This document shows positions 1-12,183 of a stretch of 40,325 nt of DNA, in pieces (within the stretch, counting starts at the first letter, position 1; every line of letters starts with the position of its first letter). Both the position numbers and the translations under genes were made by a program. The notes below the pieces were generated by a model. That model was not told where the DNA came from and did no database searches. It saw only the letters and a program-made list of their open reading frames with translations. This DNA is from Hyphochytrium catenoides (taxonomy: Eukaryota > Sar > Hyphochytriomycetes > Hyphochytriales > Hyphochytriaceae), in contig FLMG01001735.1 of NCBI GenBank assembly GCA_900088475.1, positions 2,697-43,021 on the forward strand. Reading direction: 5' to 3'.

Positions 1-168
1 CTCTCTCTGTCTTTATCTTATCTTTTCTCTCCCCTGTTGTTCGGGTATCTTTTCCCTATTCCTCTGTTCCTCTCTCTTTCCCAGACCCTCTCTTTTTTTG
101 TCTCTCAGCTCGTTCTTCTCTCCCGCTGTCCCTCTCTTCCTAGCTGACTCACAAACCTTTTCACACAG
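1..168 (+). other. Intron sequence of the RhoGEF gene
   Basis: This pyrimidine-rich stretch ends in a tract and CACAG just before the first readable exon at 169. It reads as the 3' part of an intron, so the gene begins left of the window. Confidence 0.6.
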
Positions 169-479
169 CGCCTTCCTCGCTATGTCCTTTTGCTAAGAGA
201 GCTAGAGAAGCGCAAGGAAGAGCTGCTGCCATCCTCTCTCTCGCCACTGAAGGAGGCGCTGAGAGGCATGGAAGGAGCGGTGCAAGCAGTAAACGATGCG
301 GTCAGAAAGAGAGAGGACAAGCTGAAGATGATAGACTTGCAGGGGAGATTCCTCGCAGGTAGAGACGGCTCAGAGAGAAGCATTGGCTCAAAGCTGAGAG
401 GAAGGCATTGAGAGATTGCATAGCGTTGTCACTTGATATTATGGCGAGGAGAAAGAGGAAGAGAGAGAGAGAGGGAGGG

Positions 480-515
<36 letters not shown>

Positions 516-3500
516 GATCCACCCTATGCCCTCAATGCCTGTTCAAAAGCTGTTAATGCCCATAAACGTTTAGCGTTGGCTGATATCTTCTTCACTTCTT
601 GGCGTCTACTGGTCTGCCCCATCCCTCTATGCAGTTCAGCTGTCTACTCTGCTATTCGTCCTTTCATTGACTCCCCATCGTTCTCTCTTTACCTTTGTCT
701 CTCTTTCCATGGCTGTGGCCTCTCCGTCCCTTCTTTTCCTGAGTCTCTCCCATGGCCAAACTCTATTCAAAGTTCCTGACCATTTGTTCACTTTCTCCAC
801 TCTTCTTTCCTTCTCTCTTTGTCTCTCTCTCTCTCTTTGTTTCCCCTATCTTTCAATATCTCTGGATCTCATTGTGGCTCTCTCTCTCTCTCTTTGTCTC
901 TCTCTCTCTAGGCGCACTTTCTAGCATTCCTGTTCTGCTGGTGCCGGGCCGCAACCTCATTCATGAAGGCTTCCTGACGAAGGTTAGGAGGAGATCTGCA
1001 GGTATAGCGACAGAGAGAGGCTTACACGCTTGCCCTGTCTTTCTTCTTTCTCTTCCAAAGAATTTTCGGCTTCCTTTTATTCCTCTTTGTCTTGTTCTAT
1101 CTTCTCTCTCTCTCTTGCCTTCTCTCTCCTCAACGCACTTCTAGTATGGCTCTAAGGATGAGAGGGCTGGGGTTCATCATCTCTCTCCCTCTCTTCTTAC
1201 CTCTCTCCTGCCTGATCTTTAGGCAAGCGCAACAGCCATCGCGCCTACTATTTCCACCTCTTCTCTGACCTACTGATCTATAGCGAGATCAAGGACGGAG
1301 AGAAGTTTTATCCGCATCAGCTCCTTCCTTTGGACAGAGGCGAGGTAAGAAGAAGGAGATAGAAAAAGGCGTCATATGGGCCCGACGTTCGCTCTCTCTC
1401 TCTTTGATAGAACTAATTCTCTTGCCTCTTCTTTTCTCTCTCTCTCTCTCTCTTTCTCCTCTCTGTGTCTCTCTCTCTCTCCGCCCCGTCATCTCTCCCA
1501 GGTATCAGTCAGTGAAGCTCCTGACACTGGCAGCATCCGCAATGCCTTCCAGGTGACCACAACCTTGAAGAGTGTTCTTCTCTACGCAGAAAATAAGAGA
1601 GAGAAAGAGACATGGATCTCTCTCATTTGCCGGGCGATCAATGGCTGTCATAGCGCGACGCCTAGCGACATCAAGAGCTCGTTGTCTTCTGCTGGCTCCT
1701 CACAGCGTCTCTCTTCGGGCTCTGCCGCTTCTAGCATCTCCAGTATTGCTGATGAAGAGGGAGATAAGGAATCGAGAAGCTCCGTGAGCAGCGCAAGCCT
1801 TAAGGCTCCTCTCTCTCCAGAGCAAAGCAAGGAGAAAATCACGGTAGGCCCTCCGTTTTCACTCTGTCCGCTCTACGTTCTCCCTCGTTCCTAAAAGAGC
1901 TAGCATTCTTTCCTTCGCGCTCTGTCCTATGCCCTTTCTGGCTCTCTTTTTCTCTCACTCATTGCCTCTCTCTGTCTATCATATCTCTCTAGCATCTTTG
2001 GCCATGCTTTCTCGCCTTCCCCTCACCTCTTGTCCATTATGATGTACCTTCCCCCACCGCTAAATCGCTGCCTCTCTCTCTGTCTCTGTCTGTCTCTGTC
2101 TGTCTCTCTCCGTCTCTCTCTGTCTCTCTGTCTCTCTCTCTCTCTGAATCACCTCCCTGTTTCTCCCTGCTCTCTCTTTTCCTGTCTTTCACCCTTCATT
2201 ACCTCCCTATGTCTTTTGTGTCTCTCATCAATTCATATCCTCTCACAATGTTTTGGCTATATTAGGCTATCGAAGCCGCGTTCTCTTCAAACTCTTCTTC
2301 TCGTTCCTTTCTTCGCCTTCCGGCACTTTCTTCTCTCTCTTGCCATCGTCTGTTTGTTCGAGAAGGACCTCTCTTTGTCATTCAGAAGGATGGGCCGAAG
2401 ATGCATCAATTCTTCCTTCTCTCTGACTGCCTTGTCCACGGCGAAGTTGTGGGCAGTAACCGGTACAAGCACCAAGGGACGATATTGCTGAAGGATGTAG
2501 AGGTATTGGGACTGGATTTCTCTCCTTGGTATCTTTTCTCTTCTTGTCTCTTCTCTCCTGCTCTTTCCCTCATTCCTCCCTCCCAGTCTCTCCTTCGCTC
2601 TCGTTACCTCTCTCTATTCAGCTCTAGACACTCTCCCTTTGGGCCTCTGCGCCCAACTGCGGCGCCGCAAGCCTCGGTGTTTCTCCGCTTCTGCTAGTTT
2701 GAACGTTTCTCTCCGCGTATGCGTCTTCCACCTGACCCTTGGCCCGTTCTGGTAGATTCTTAGGAGGCGAGAGATGCCTGACAATGTGTATGCCTTTGAG
2801 ATTTTGGAGAAGCACGGTGCGTTCTCCTGACCCAGTGACAAGCCCTGCTCCGCCCGCGTCTTCCTCCTCTTGATCTTCTGCTCTCAATTCTGAAAGTGCT
2901 CTCTCTCTCTCGCTCTCGCTCTTTTCCATCCCTTATCGATGCGCGCAAATCTCTCTCTCTCTCTCTCTCTTATCCTTCTGCTCTCCTTTTGCCAACTATC
3001 ATCTCTCAATCTTCTTACTCTGGACAGGGAAAGAGCGGCGTTCATTGCTTGTCTGTGCGATGACCTGGGTGGCGCAGCAAGAGTGGATAGCTGATATTTC
3101 TCAGTGGGTAGAGCAGTGCTCGAGGGACCAGCAATTTGTGAGCCTCCTCGCTCGTTCTCCGTCTTTCTGTCTCTCCGTCTACCTCTCATTCTCTACTCTC
3201 TCTCTCTACCTTTCCTCTTTCTCGCTCTCTCTCCCCCTGTTCTTTCTCTCTCTCTCTCATTTACCTCCATCATATTGTACGATCCTTCTCTTTGTTAGGT
3301 TCTCAGGCTCCATCACATAACTGTATCTCTGTCTCCCTCTCTCTCTCGTGAGATGTCCTTTCGCCTTCTAGGCTTTCCTTGTGCCCTAAGACCCTAGGCT
3401 TTCCTCCTTATCTCTTCCATGTCTTTTCTCTCCATTCTTTCGCGTTCTTCTTACCTGTTTTTTCGCTGATCCTTCCTCGACCACCCTGTCTACTTGCAGA

Positions 3501-6500
3501 TGGAACCCACCACAGAGCTCCACTCTCAGGCTTCTGCAAGCAAGCTGCTGGAGAGAGAAGGACCAGACCAGGGCAGCGGACTCTCTCCCCCTCTTTCTCT
3601 GCGTGGAGCCCCTCAGAATGGGGAGAGAGTAGCAAGCACAGAGAAGAAAAAGCGAAGAAGGGCAAAGATTGAGAAGCCCAAGCTGAGACCGGCACCACCG
3701 CCTCCGCCGAGGGATGAGCCTTTGGAGCCTTGTGAGTCACCGCTGCCTTTATGGCCATGCTTCCTCAGCTTCTTCTCCTCTACTCTGTCTTTTTATCTCT
3801 TTCCTCTCTCTCTCTTCTCTCCTTCTCTTTGTTCTCTCTATCCCTATCTCTCTGGTGCCCTCCGTCTCACTCTATTTCTCTCTCTCTCTCTCTCGTCCGA
3901 GTTTGCTTCTCTCTCTCTCTTTCTTTTTTTCTCTCTGCTGGGTCTATCTTTCTCCCTCTTTCACTCTCTAGCAATCTCTCCCTCTTTTCTTTCCCTCTAT
4001 CTCATGTCGCTTGCCGCTCGCCTTGCTTCGCTCCACTTCGCCCGGCGCCAGGTACTCTAGCTAACACTCCGCACTCATGTCTTTGTATATTGCCATCCCA
4101 ACAGCCTCAAGAGAAGAGTTGGGTCTGAAGGCTTTGAGTGACAAGATCTACGACGCTCTCTGCGCCTCTTCCTCAGCTACAGTCTGTTCCCGGCCTTCCC
4201 AAACCTTAGACCTGACGTCCACTTCTCTCTCACGTTCTCTTGGGTCCCTCCTCCCTGTTCCGGAAGAGAGACATCGCTCTGTCATTGATCTTCTATCTTT
4301 TGCAGCGGTTCTGGCCAGCGTCCGCTTCATCAATGGCTCTCTCTCTTCACCGTCCCAGTTTGAGACCATCTCTAAGCTCGCGGAACTTATAAACAGCAGA
4401 GCAGTCAAAGGAAGAGAGACATTGAAGGGCAGAGCCACCCAGCGACAGAACGGAGAAAGAGACCCGAACGTGAGCTCGAATGACAGAGAGAGCTGTGAGA
4501 GAAGCAGTGATAATCTTCCCATTGAAGAGGTTGTCCTACAGAATAGTAAGACAGCTAAGCAAGAGAGAGACAGCGACGAGAATTCACTCGAAGACAGAGA
4601 TCGTTTTTCTTCTTCTCTATCTCTCTCACCCTCTCCTGCTGACAGCCGCGAAGGACAGCACGAAATGGCATCGCCGATGGCCGAGACCTTCCCAAGACAT
4701 CTCTTTCCTGACGTCCTCGACGTGGGAGAAAGAAAAACTTACAGCGAAAAAGCGGCCACCGAAGAAAAAATGGAGACAAGCGAGAAAACCTCTTCTTCCT
4801 CTGCGCTCGATGAGAAACAGTCGGAGAGTCTCTCAACTCTGGTCCTCAAGAGAGAAGAAAAGGGAGATGCTCTTTCCATGGTAACGGACCAAGAAAACGA
4901 GCTGGAGAAGCCCTTGAGCCAGTCAACCACTGAAGAGCTCACCACCAGTTCACCCGAGAGACTGAAGGAAAAAGAGAAAAAAAGAGAGACAGAGGACATT
5001 GTAGACATACAAGAGACAGGCAAACAAGAGAAAGGAGAGGCTGACGTTGCCAACAGTAAAGAAGATAAGGAAGATTGTGACAGAGCAGGAAAACGAGGCC
5101 ACACGGATGAGAAAGAGCAGCAGCTGATTAGTGTACAGTTGGGAAAGAGAGAGATGGAGAGAGAGAAAGAAGAAGGTTTCCCTATCCTAGGAGCGGCCTG
5201 GGCGAGGATGCATCTCATCCTCAGCACTTTCCTAGAGCGTTGCAGCGACTTAGAGACTCCAGAAGAAGTCTCTCTCTCTCTCTCTTCCTCCTCTTCCTCG
5301 TCCGCCCCCTCTTCATCGCTGGTGAAAGAGTTGATCGAAGTTGAAGGGACAGAAGAACTACGGAGCAGAGTTCTTCCAAGCTGCACGATTGTGCACATCT
5401 ACGCCTATCTTTGCTCCTCTCTTTTCCATGGGAAAGGCACTCTCTTTCCGGCCTCTCTTCGCCCTCAGCTGTTTGCCTGGCACAAAGAGTACAAGCGAGA
5501 AATGCTTGGTCTTAACTCTTTGACGTCTCTCCGCTCAAGTCTCTCTTCTCTCAGTTTCTCTTCTAAAGAAAGAGCACTTCTCATGGCATTCTTCCGGCTT
5601 CTTTATCTGATGGAGATGCAGAAGCTTGCCCAGCCGTTATTTCTGTCTCATTACATCGTTGCTACGGAAAGCGAGGAGACAGCAGGAGATCGGCAAGAGA
5701 GAGTCCAAGAAAGAGAAGAGACACATGCGGAGACGGCGCAGACAAGAGCACAGAAGGAGGCTCTGGAGGCCTTCTTTAAATGCTGTATAGCCTCCTATGA
5801 GTGGATCTTTCGGTGGACCGGCCCGATGCCTCCTCCGCCGCGGCAGACGAGGAAATCCAGAGAAGAAGAGAGAACGGAGAATGAGAAAGAGAATGAAGAT
5901 AGAGTAAGCCAAGAGAATGGCGACGAGAAGAGGGGAACAGAAGAAGAGAAAAGCAAGCTGCATCCCAGGAAATCAAGTGCTAAAGTTCAAAGCACCAGCC
6001 TTAGTGCTTTCCTCTCTCCTTCCTCTTCTCTGCGTCCCTGTTGGTCGCCTGCCCATGGAGAGAAACAGGGAGAGATGGGAGATATCCATCACTGCCTTCC
6101 CAAAGCGCCAGATCGTCCTCCTCCTCTTCCCATTGTGACATCCTGTCTCTCTCATCCTTGCTCTCCACCTCCACTGTCAGCTACAGATGCGGTGATAGGG
6201 GAAGGTGCCTGTATGGGTGAGCTTGATAAGAATGACGAAGAGACTAGCAGACAGCGTGACGAAGAAGGAGACTCCGCTTCTGGAGGCGAGGAAGATGTCC
6301 AACAGAGCAAAGAGGACCAGGAAGGGCAAAGGAGGAGAAGGTCGAGCAGGATCCCAGTGCTGTCCCGATGGCCCCTGACGCCACCCGGCACTTCTTCTCT
6401 CTGTCACTTCTCCCGAGTCAAGCCTAGACTGTCTCTTTCTGAAACGAGGAGAGATTTTAGAGAGAGAACAGGGAGCAGGGAAGACATCCACACCCGGCAG

Positions 6501-7046
6501 GGCCGTGAAGATGAGGACTGGTCTGCAGAGAGGGAGAGAGACTGTCATGAAGCACATGATCGGGCCAATAATGAAGAGCGACAGATAGAAAGTCAGGAAG
6601 GAGATCCCAGGCAGAGGAGATCAAGCAAAATTCCGGTGTTGGTGCGGAGAAAGAGTTCACTACGCGGCGAATGGGTTCAAGACGACGGAGACGGAGTAAG
6701 ACACAAAGACAGAGAAGCAGAGACCGAGTTTTTAGCCGAGAACGAGGAAGAGTCACATATACCCCGACCGGTTGCCTCTCCTAGCAAGGTAAGAGAGAGA
6801 ATGGCCGAGCTACCAAAAGAAGCGAAGAACTTGGGAGTGGAGCGCGAAGGAGAGAGCGAGTGCCATGAAGAGAAGGAGGAAGACGGACACCGAGTCTCTC
6901 CCAGTAAGCCAAGGAGACAGGGGTCGCTCGGAGAGCGTGCGAGACCTTTCGTTCGCCACTGCTGCCGAGCAGAGGCCTCAAAGGTAGACAAGGAAGAAGA
7001 GAACTCGAGAGAGGCGAGGAAGAGGAGCCAGAGTGTGAAGCTCTAG
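169..7046 (+). CDS. Rho guanine-nucleotide exchange factor (DH-PH-PH), 5' partial
   Basis: Predicted activator of Rho-family GTPases acting at membranes and the cytoskeleton. Nine exons join in phase: 169-358, 912-1001, 1223-1344, 1502-1843, 2266-2502, 2756-2816, 3028-3137, 3500-3731 and 4105-7046, giving 1441 residues plus stop. The first exon opens with RLPRYVLLLRELEK, the hallmark last conserved block of a DH domain, and runs to LQGRF. PGRNLIHEGFLTKV then starts PH1 (about residues 81-175, ending KREKETWISLICRAI). A Ser-rich linker leads to PH2 (about 273-372, REGPLFVIQK to QEWIADISQW). The last 980 residues are Glu/Lys/Ser-rich, with a helical patch near 5190-5660. Two basic SxIP motifs lie at 6345 and 6624. 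The DH catalytic N-terminal half and the start codon are outside the window. The family call is firm; any function of the tail is inferred. Confidence 0.9.
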
Positions 7047-7080
7047 TGCAAGCCGCTGTGTTGGTCAGGCATCTTTGTAC

Positions 7081-7086
7081 AATAAA
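7081..7086 (+). terminator. Polyadenylation signal AATAAA
   Basis: A canonical AATAAA lies 35 nt after the RhoGEF stop codon, ahead of the convergent katanin gene. Confidence 0.6.
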
Positions 7087-7259
7087 CTAAATATAAGACA
7101 GAAGTACCACATGGAGACTCACTGACCAATTCCCTTCCTCTCTGTGTCTGAAGGCGGCGCATTTAAAGAAGCCCTTCGTCTCTCTCCCTAATCCTCTCTC
7201 TTTTCTCTCTCGCGCTTTTCACTCTTCTTCCTCCCCCCATCAATTCCTCTTGCCCTATC

Positions 7260-7265
7260 TTTATT
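7260..7265 (-). terminator. AATAAA overlapping the KATNAL2 stop codon
   Basis: On the minus strand the last codons read CAA TAA A, so the TAA stop lies inside an AATAAA hexamer. Whether it is used is unknown. Cleavage here would leave a very short 3' UTR, which would suit the roughly 215-bp gap to the convergent RhoGEF gene. Confidence 0.35.
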
Positions 7266-10200
7266 GGGATCCGAACTCATTGGCCCATTCTTGGTATCTT
7301 CCTGACAGGTGATGTGCGGAGGGCTTGGTCCGCTTGAAAGCTTCCTGGATGTCTTCCATAGACACCGGGTCCAGCTCAGCCGATTCATCTGTAGTGAGAT
7401 TTGAAGTCAGCGGCTACCGAGAGAGAGATAGAGATGAGAGGCAGACGCGAGGCTTGGAAATAAGGAAAGGCTGAAACAGAGAGAGAGAGAGACCGCCACA
7501 TCCAAGGGAGAAAGAGAGCGATAGAACGGCAAGGAAAGACTTAGATGAGGAGGTTAGGAATGAAGGCTGGTTGGTTTGGACAAAGACCTGGAGACGGAGA
7601 TCTATCCTTCCGCTCATACCTGTCTCAGTGTTGAGCTCCAAATTTTCCAACTTCTGCATCAGTCGACGCACCGGTCGCATCGCAGCCTCTTTGGCCACCA
7701 GCTTGATATCAGAACCAGAGAAACCCTGAGCAAACAAGAATGCCAGGGCGTTCAAATCCTCCGTGCCGAAGAGATGTCCAACAACATAGGAATAGGAGTT
7801 GAGGGAGAGGGAGTGCTTGTACCTTGGTCATCTCTCCGAGCACCTTCCAGTCCACATCTGACGTCGCACGCTCTCCCAACAACTTCACTAGCAGCTGCTC
7901 TCTCGCGGTCGATCCAGGAAGGGGCACCAGGACCTGCATGCCACTACGTGTCATAAGGAGCTACCTTCACAGAAGGACGAAAGAGAGTAGTAGGATAGAG
8001 AGAGGGAAGACAAGGCCTGACCAGGCCGTGGGGCCGAGAGAGCGAAGAAACTCGGCAGCCTAAGGCCAATGCTGGCACAATCACTCGACAAAATGAGACG
8101 ATGCATACCCTTTTCTCTAGTCGCCTGAGCATGGCAGGATCCAGCTCCCAGGGCAGGTTGCTGGCCGCAAGTAAGAAGACGTGCTCCTTCGTCTTTGACA
8201 GTCCATCCAACTGCAACCCCAGCAGTCGGTTTACGGCATCAGAGAGATGCGTAGATTATGGAATTAGAGAGAAGAACGACCATAAGGGAGAGGGAGATGG
8301 CAGGTCAACCATGCGAGTACTTTGGAGGAGAGAGAGGGTGCAGAGGCGTGGCAGGAAGGGGAACGAAGAATCAAGCAATCAAGAGAAAGCATAAAGAATG
8401 CAGCGTGGCAGGTAAGTAAGGGAAGTAGGCGAGACATTGCGTGCCGAGAAATAATCCGTCCACAGCTTCTTGAAGAGGGACTAGACAGCTCGAGAAGAGA
8501 GGAGAGAGGGAGAAAAATATCAAGGGAGAGGCGGCGGACAAGGGAGAGAGGGTGCTAATACCTGTATGAGTAGCTCTGTCTTCATTCTTCTGCTCGCCTC
8601 ATGCTCTCCACCACCGTCAAATCCTCCTCTGGAGGTCATGATGGAGTCTATCTCGTCCAAGAATATAGTCGAAGGTGAATGGTACCTATAAGCAGAAGAT
8701 GAAAGATGCGGTTGAGACGGAAGGCCCAGATGAAGATGGTAAACAGCGAAATAAAAGGCAAAAGTAGAAGGTGCAGGAGAGCAATGAAGGAAACCCCCCC
8801 GGAAAGTTAGATAAGGCAAAGTGGAGCTACTAAGAAAGCAGAAGCCATAGAAAGACGAAGAGAAGCAAAAGATGAGGCACCTGGCCAGCTCAAACAGCAC
8901 TCGGATGAGCTTCTCTGAGTCTCCTCGCCACTTGCTGACAATGGAAGATGCTGACACATTAAAGAAAGTCGTACGACACTCTGTTGCCACCGCCTGAAGA
9001 TAGAGACGGAGAAACTCGGTTAGTTGAAGTGACGAAGAGAAGGACTGCCTGGACTCAGCGGATGGACAAATAACTATGGCTGGAGGTAACGAAGAAGCGG
9101 AATGAGAGAGAGGGGGAAGAAAGGAAATAGACAATGTCTCTCCTTCACCTTTGCCAGCATTGTCTTTCCTGTCCCTGGCGGCCCGTAGAGAAGGATCCCA
9201 CACCTGGCGGGGAAGAAGACTACTAAGAGGCGAATTTATAACCTTGACTGAGGAAGGAATGCTTCGAACGTCATAGAAAAGCGCACCCAATAGAGGCAGG
9301 ATCGAAAGGGAATGGACGAGAAAGCTCAATGACAGATGAAGAAGGAGAAAGGACGGAGCAGACTGCTGAAGATAAGAGAGAGGATTCATAGACCAGCAAG
9401 CTAGATGCAGAACATGGGCGGAAGGCGCGCGTTGGAGTAAGATAAGAAGCCTAGTAACTGAGGAGCTACCAAGGGGACAGAAGACCGGTGAAGATCTGCG
9501 GGTATTTAATAGGCATCACCACCGCCTCCTTGAGCAGTCTCTTGGCATCGTCTAGCTCTACCACGTCCTCCCAATGTACGTTAGGATTCGTTTGGAATAT
9601 GTCTCTGAAAGAGGAAAGTTAGATGCCTCTGTAGCCTCGTGGTTTCTGTCGACAATTACATCTCTCTCTCGTTCTCTCTGGCCTTCTCTACATTTGCCGC
9701 TGTGCCTTCCCTGTGAGTCCTCGTACTCGATACAATGTCGTTGGTACTCACCGAGAGATGGTGGCCGCAAGCGCCCTCATCTCCGAGTCATAGTTGAAGC
9801 TTGGTATGGGCTTGAGGAGGCGGTCCTCAGGGCTTTCTTCCTCTGATCTACCCTCAGGCTAAAAGAGAATGGGCTTTGGGTCATTGAGGTACTCGTACTT
9901 ACTCTCTCCTCCTCCTACTTCATTGTCTCGGTATGGGCCCTCCTCTCCTTGCCATCTGTGCTGCTTCTCCCGCTGTCCCTCTCTTCTTTGACACTTTACC
10001 TCCTCGACCTCAGCCTATGTCTCGTTCTGTTGGATCCTCTCATCCCTCTCGATGCGAATAGCTCTATCTGGCCCCCTTTTTACTTTACAAAGCCGCCCTC
10101 TCCTACTAGTCATCTTTACACTCACCGTCTTCTCTTTGCGCTGAGACACCTGCACTTTCTTTCCCACTAGGCCGTCAGCGATGCCGTCGGCGCCATTCTC

Positions 10201-11809
10201 TGAGCCTGAACAAGAGTTGAAAGGACGACAGAGTGGATAAGCACCCATAAATGTATCTGGAGGTGGGACAAACCCACCACCACTGAGGGAAGAGGATCGT
10301 ACCGGCAGATCGATCGTCAGATGACGTTTGATTGTTGTTGCTCTGTTCACTTTTCCCTAAGCTGTAGAAAGAGATTAACACGCATTCAGAGGAGTATCGA
10401 GAGGTTGTAAGTGTCATGGAAGGTGAAGAAGTTGGATTATCGAAGTGGCAGAGAAACAGGGAGGAAGGATCGATCTCCCTCGATGCATAGCACACGTTGG
10501 GCATCCGTTGTACCCGTCAAGTGCTGATGACTTTGTCCTGGATTTCTCTCCTTCTCTCTCGTGCGCGCTTCCTCTCTCTGTGTCTCTTTCTCTCTCTCAC
10601 CCTCTGTCTCTCTCTTCACCCCTCCTGCTTCTCTCTCTCCCTCATCTCACATTCGCTCTTCGTGGTCTGTGTCCCGTTATCTCTGTTTGCCTTTCTTACT
10701 GTTGAGCTGGCCCCTTCGTCGGTAACGTAGTCCCTCCTCCTCCTCCATTCTTTAAGGCCTTAAGTGCAACGCTATTTTCAACCTTTGCGCAGTCAGGCAT
10801 ATGAGAGGATGTGTAACTCTGACGCCTCGCCCGCCTTTCTCTCTCTGCAGCTTTCTTGGCATCAATATCCGCGGCTTTGAGAAAGAGAAAAGCCTTAGTA
10901 GGAGAAGAACATGGGGAACAGAGTGGGACAAAGTCGCTGAGCATTGGTGGCAATAAGGCGAAGAACAAGAAGAGACTGTCTGGAGAACAGGTCACAGAAA
11001 GCGGAACGAGACATTGTAGGATAGGCAGACAGAAGAAAACAAAAATGGCTCCAAGGAACCTATCTCCACATTGTACGGTTGCAGAGATAAGTCTAACCTC
11101 GAGAGCTAGACTCTTCAGCGTCCAATCGACGAACAAGCTTTGGCTTCTTCTGAAACCTAATCTCATAGTAATCTTCATAGTCCTGTTAGACGGCATAGGC
11201 ATAGACGGACGGTAGCGGAAGGCAAAGGTCCAGAGGATATACGGTTAGACAGAGTCTATAATGCATCCTAGGTCACCGTGCAAGAAGCAAGGGAAAGCAC
11301 ATAATAATAGTGGACAAGCTCGACATTCTGCAACTCAGCTGTGCACCTGGATTATGCCCATAAGATCTATGTTGTCCGCCACGTCAAACTTTGACAAGGA
11401 AATGCCGGCCTCCTGTTGCAGCTTCTCAGCGGTCTCAATGTACCTGAACGCGCACGTCTTAGCGCTATTAACTTAAGGATTCATCTTAGGCACTAACCCT
11501 TGCTCAATGAAGTGGCCAAGCGCAAGGATGAGAATGTTCCTCTTGCGATCTACTAGCTTCTTTTCCTCAGCCAAACGGGCCTCATTTCTCGTTTTCAGGG
11601 CGAGCAATGTCGACGACATTTCCTGGCTATTAACACTGGCATGGAGCTACCAATGAATCCCTTACCGTCTGGGCAGTGGAAGGACACAGCTCATCTAGCG
11701 TTATGACGTCCAGCCATTGATCTCTATCTGTGACCGCAGCCTCTGACAGCCGATGAAGCTCAAAAAGCTTCAAAAAGGCACGAGAAACCTTGAGAAAGCT
11801 GTTACCCAT
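7261..11809 (-). CDS. KATNAL2: Katanin p60 ATPase-containing subunit A-like 2 (LisH + AAA ATPase)
   Basis: Microtubule-severing-type AAA ATPase; KATNAL2 relatives act at cilia and basal bodies. Exons, high to low: 11809-11666, 11622-11498, 11443-11347, 11182-11098, 10874-10700, 10361-10303, 10256-10126, 10014-9903, 9842-9752, 9604-9470, 9203-9149, 8993-8881, 8685-8562, 8210-8109, 7933-7823, 7758-7620 and 7388-7261. All join in phase, about 641 residues. A LisH motif ([20 protein letters not shown]) is followed by [15 protein letters not shown]. The AAA core has Walker A GPPGTGKT, Walker [10 protein letters not shown], sensor-1 region [11 protein letters not shown], arginine-finger region MLRRLEKR, and the C-terminal EAAMRPVRR and TKPSA helices. 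Spacing matches KATNAL2 rather than KATNA1. The first exon is inferred; a start at 11619 would give 592 residues. The 46-nt intron at 10257-10302 is the weakest junction. Confidence 0.93.
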
Positions 11810-12183
11810 ATAACCGGTAACGCTCTTTTTCGAGTTGATTAATCATTCATATGATCCTTACCATGGGGGGGTGCCGCTTGCTCTCAGCAGAAGCTATGGG
11901 TAAGATTGGGTGAAATGATTATCGTTTAGATGATTGATTCTCTGTGTCACGTCTCACGTTGGCTTCACAAGATGAAGTTGCAGATGGAGCTCTTCTATCG
12001 CTCTTCTGAAGATCTGATACACTCTTTGTGATCATAGTGTTGGTGAAGATCCAATCTTCAATAGCAAGGAATCCATCCATCCTGATTTTGCCGCTGCTGC
12101 AGACACTTTCTCTGCCTCGCTTTCTTAGTGTGTGCGGCAGACCGTCGTCCTTGCGGGGATAGTAATGCGGTGAACGGAGCAAA
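11810..12183. other. Divergent intergenic region between KATNAL2 and the crotonase gene
   Basis: About 374 bp separate the two start codons, so it probably holds both promoters. I see a seven-G tract near 11870 but no TATA box or other motif I would name. Short open stretches here lack supporting splice sites. Confidence 0.4.

Noticed and set aside
408-1144. Long plus-strand frames rich in Leu, Ser and Phe between the first RhoGEF exons
   Set aside because: They are translations of CT microsatellite inside introns; the true frame changes across validated splice sites.
7745-7762. GTTCAAATCC resembling a tRNA B box
   Set aside because: It lies in a katanin coding exon on the opposite strand; no acceptor stem or A box can be placed around it.
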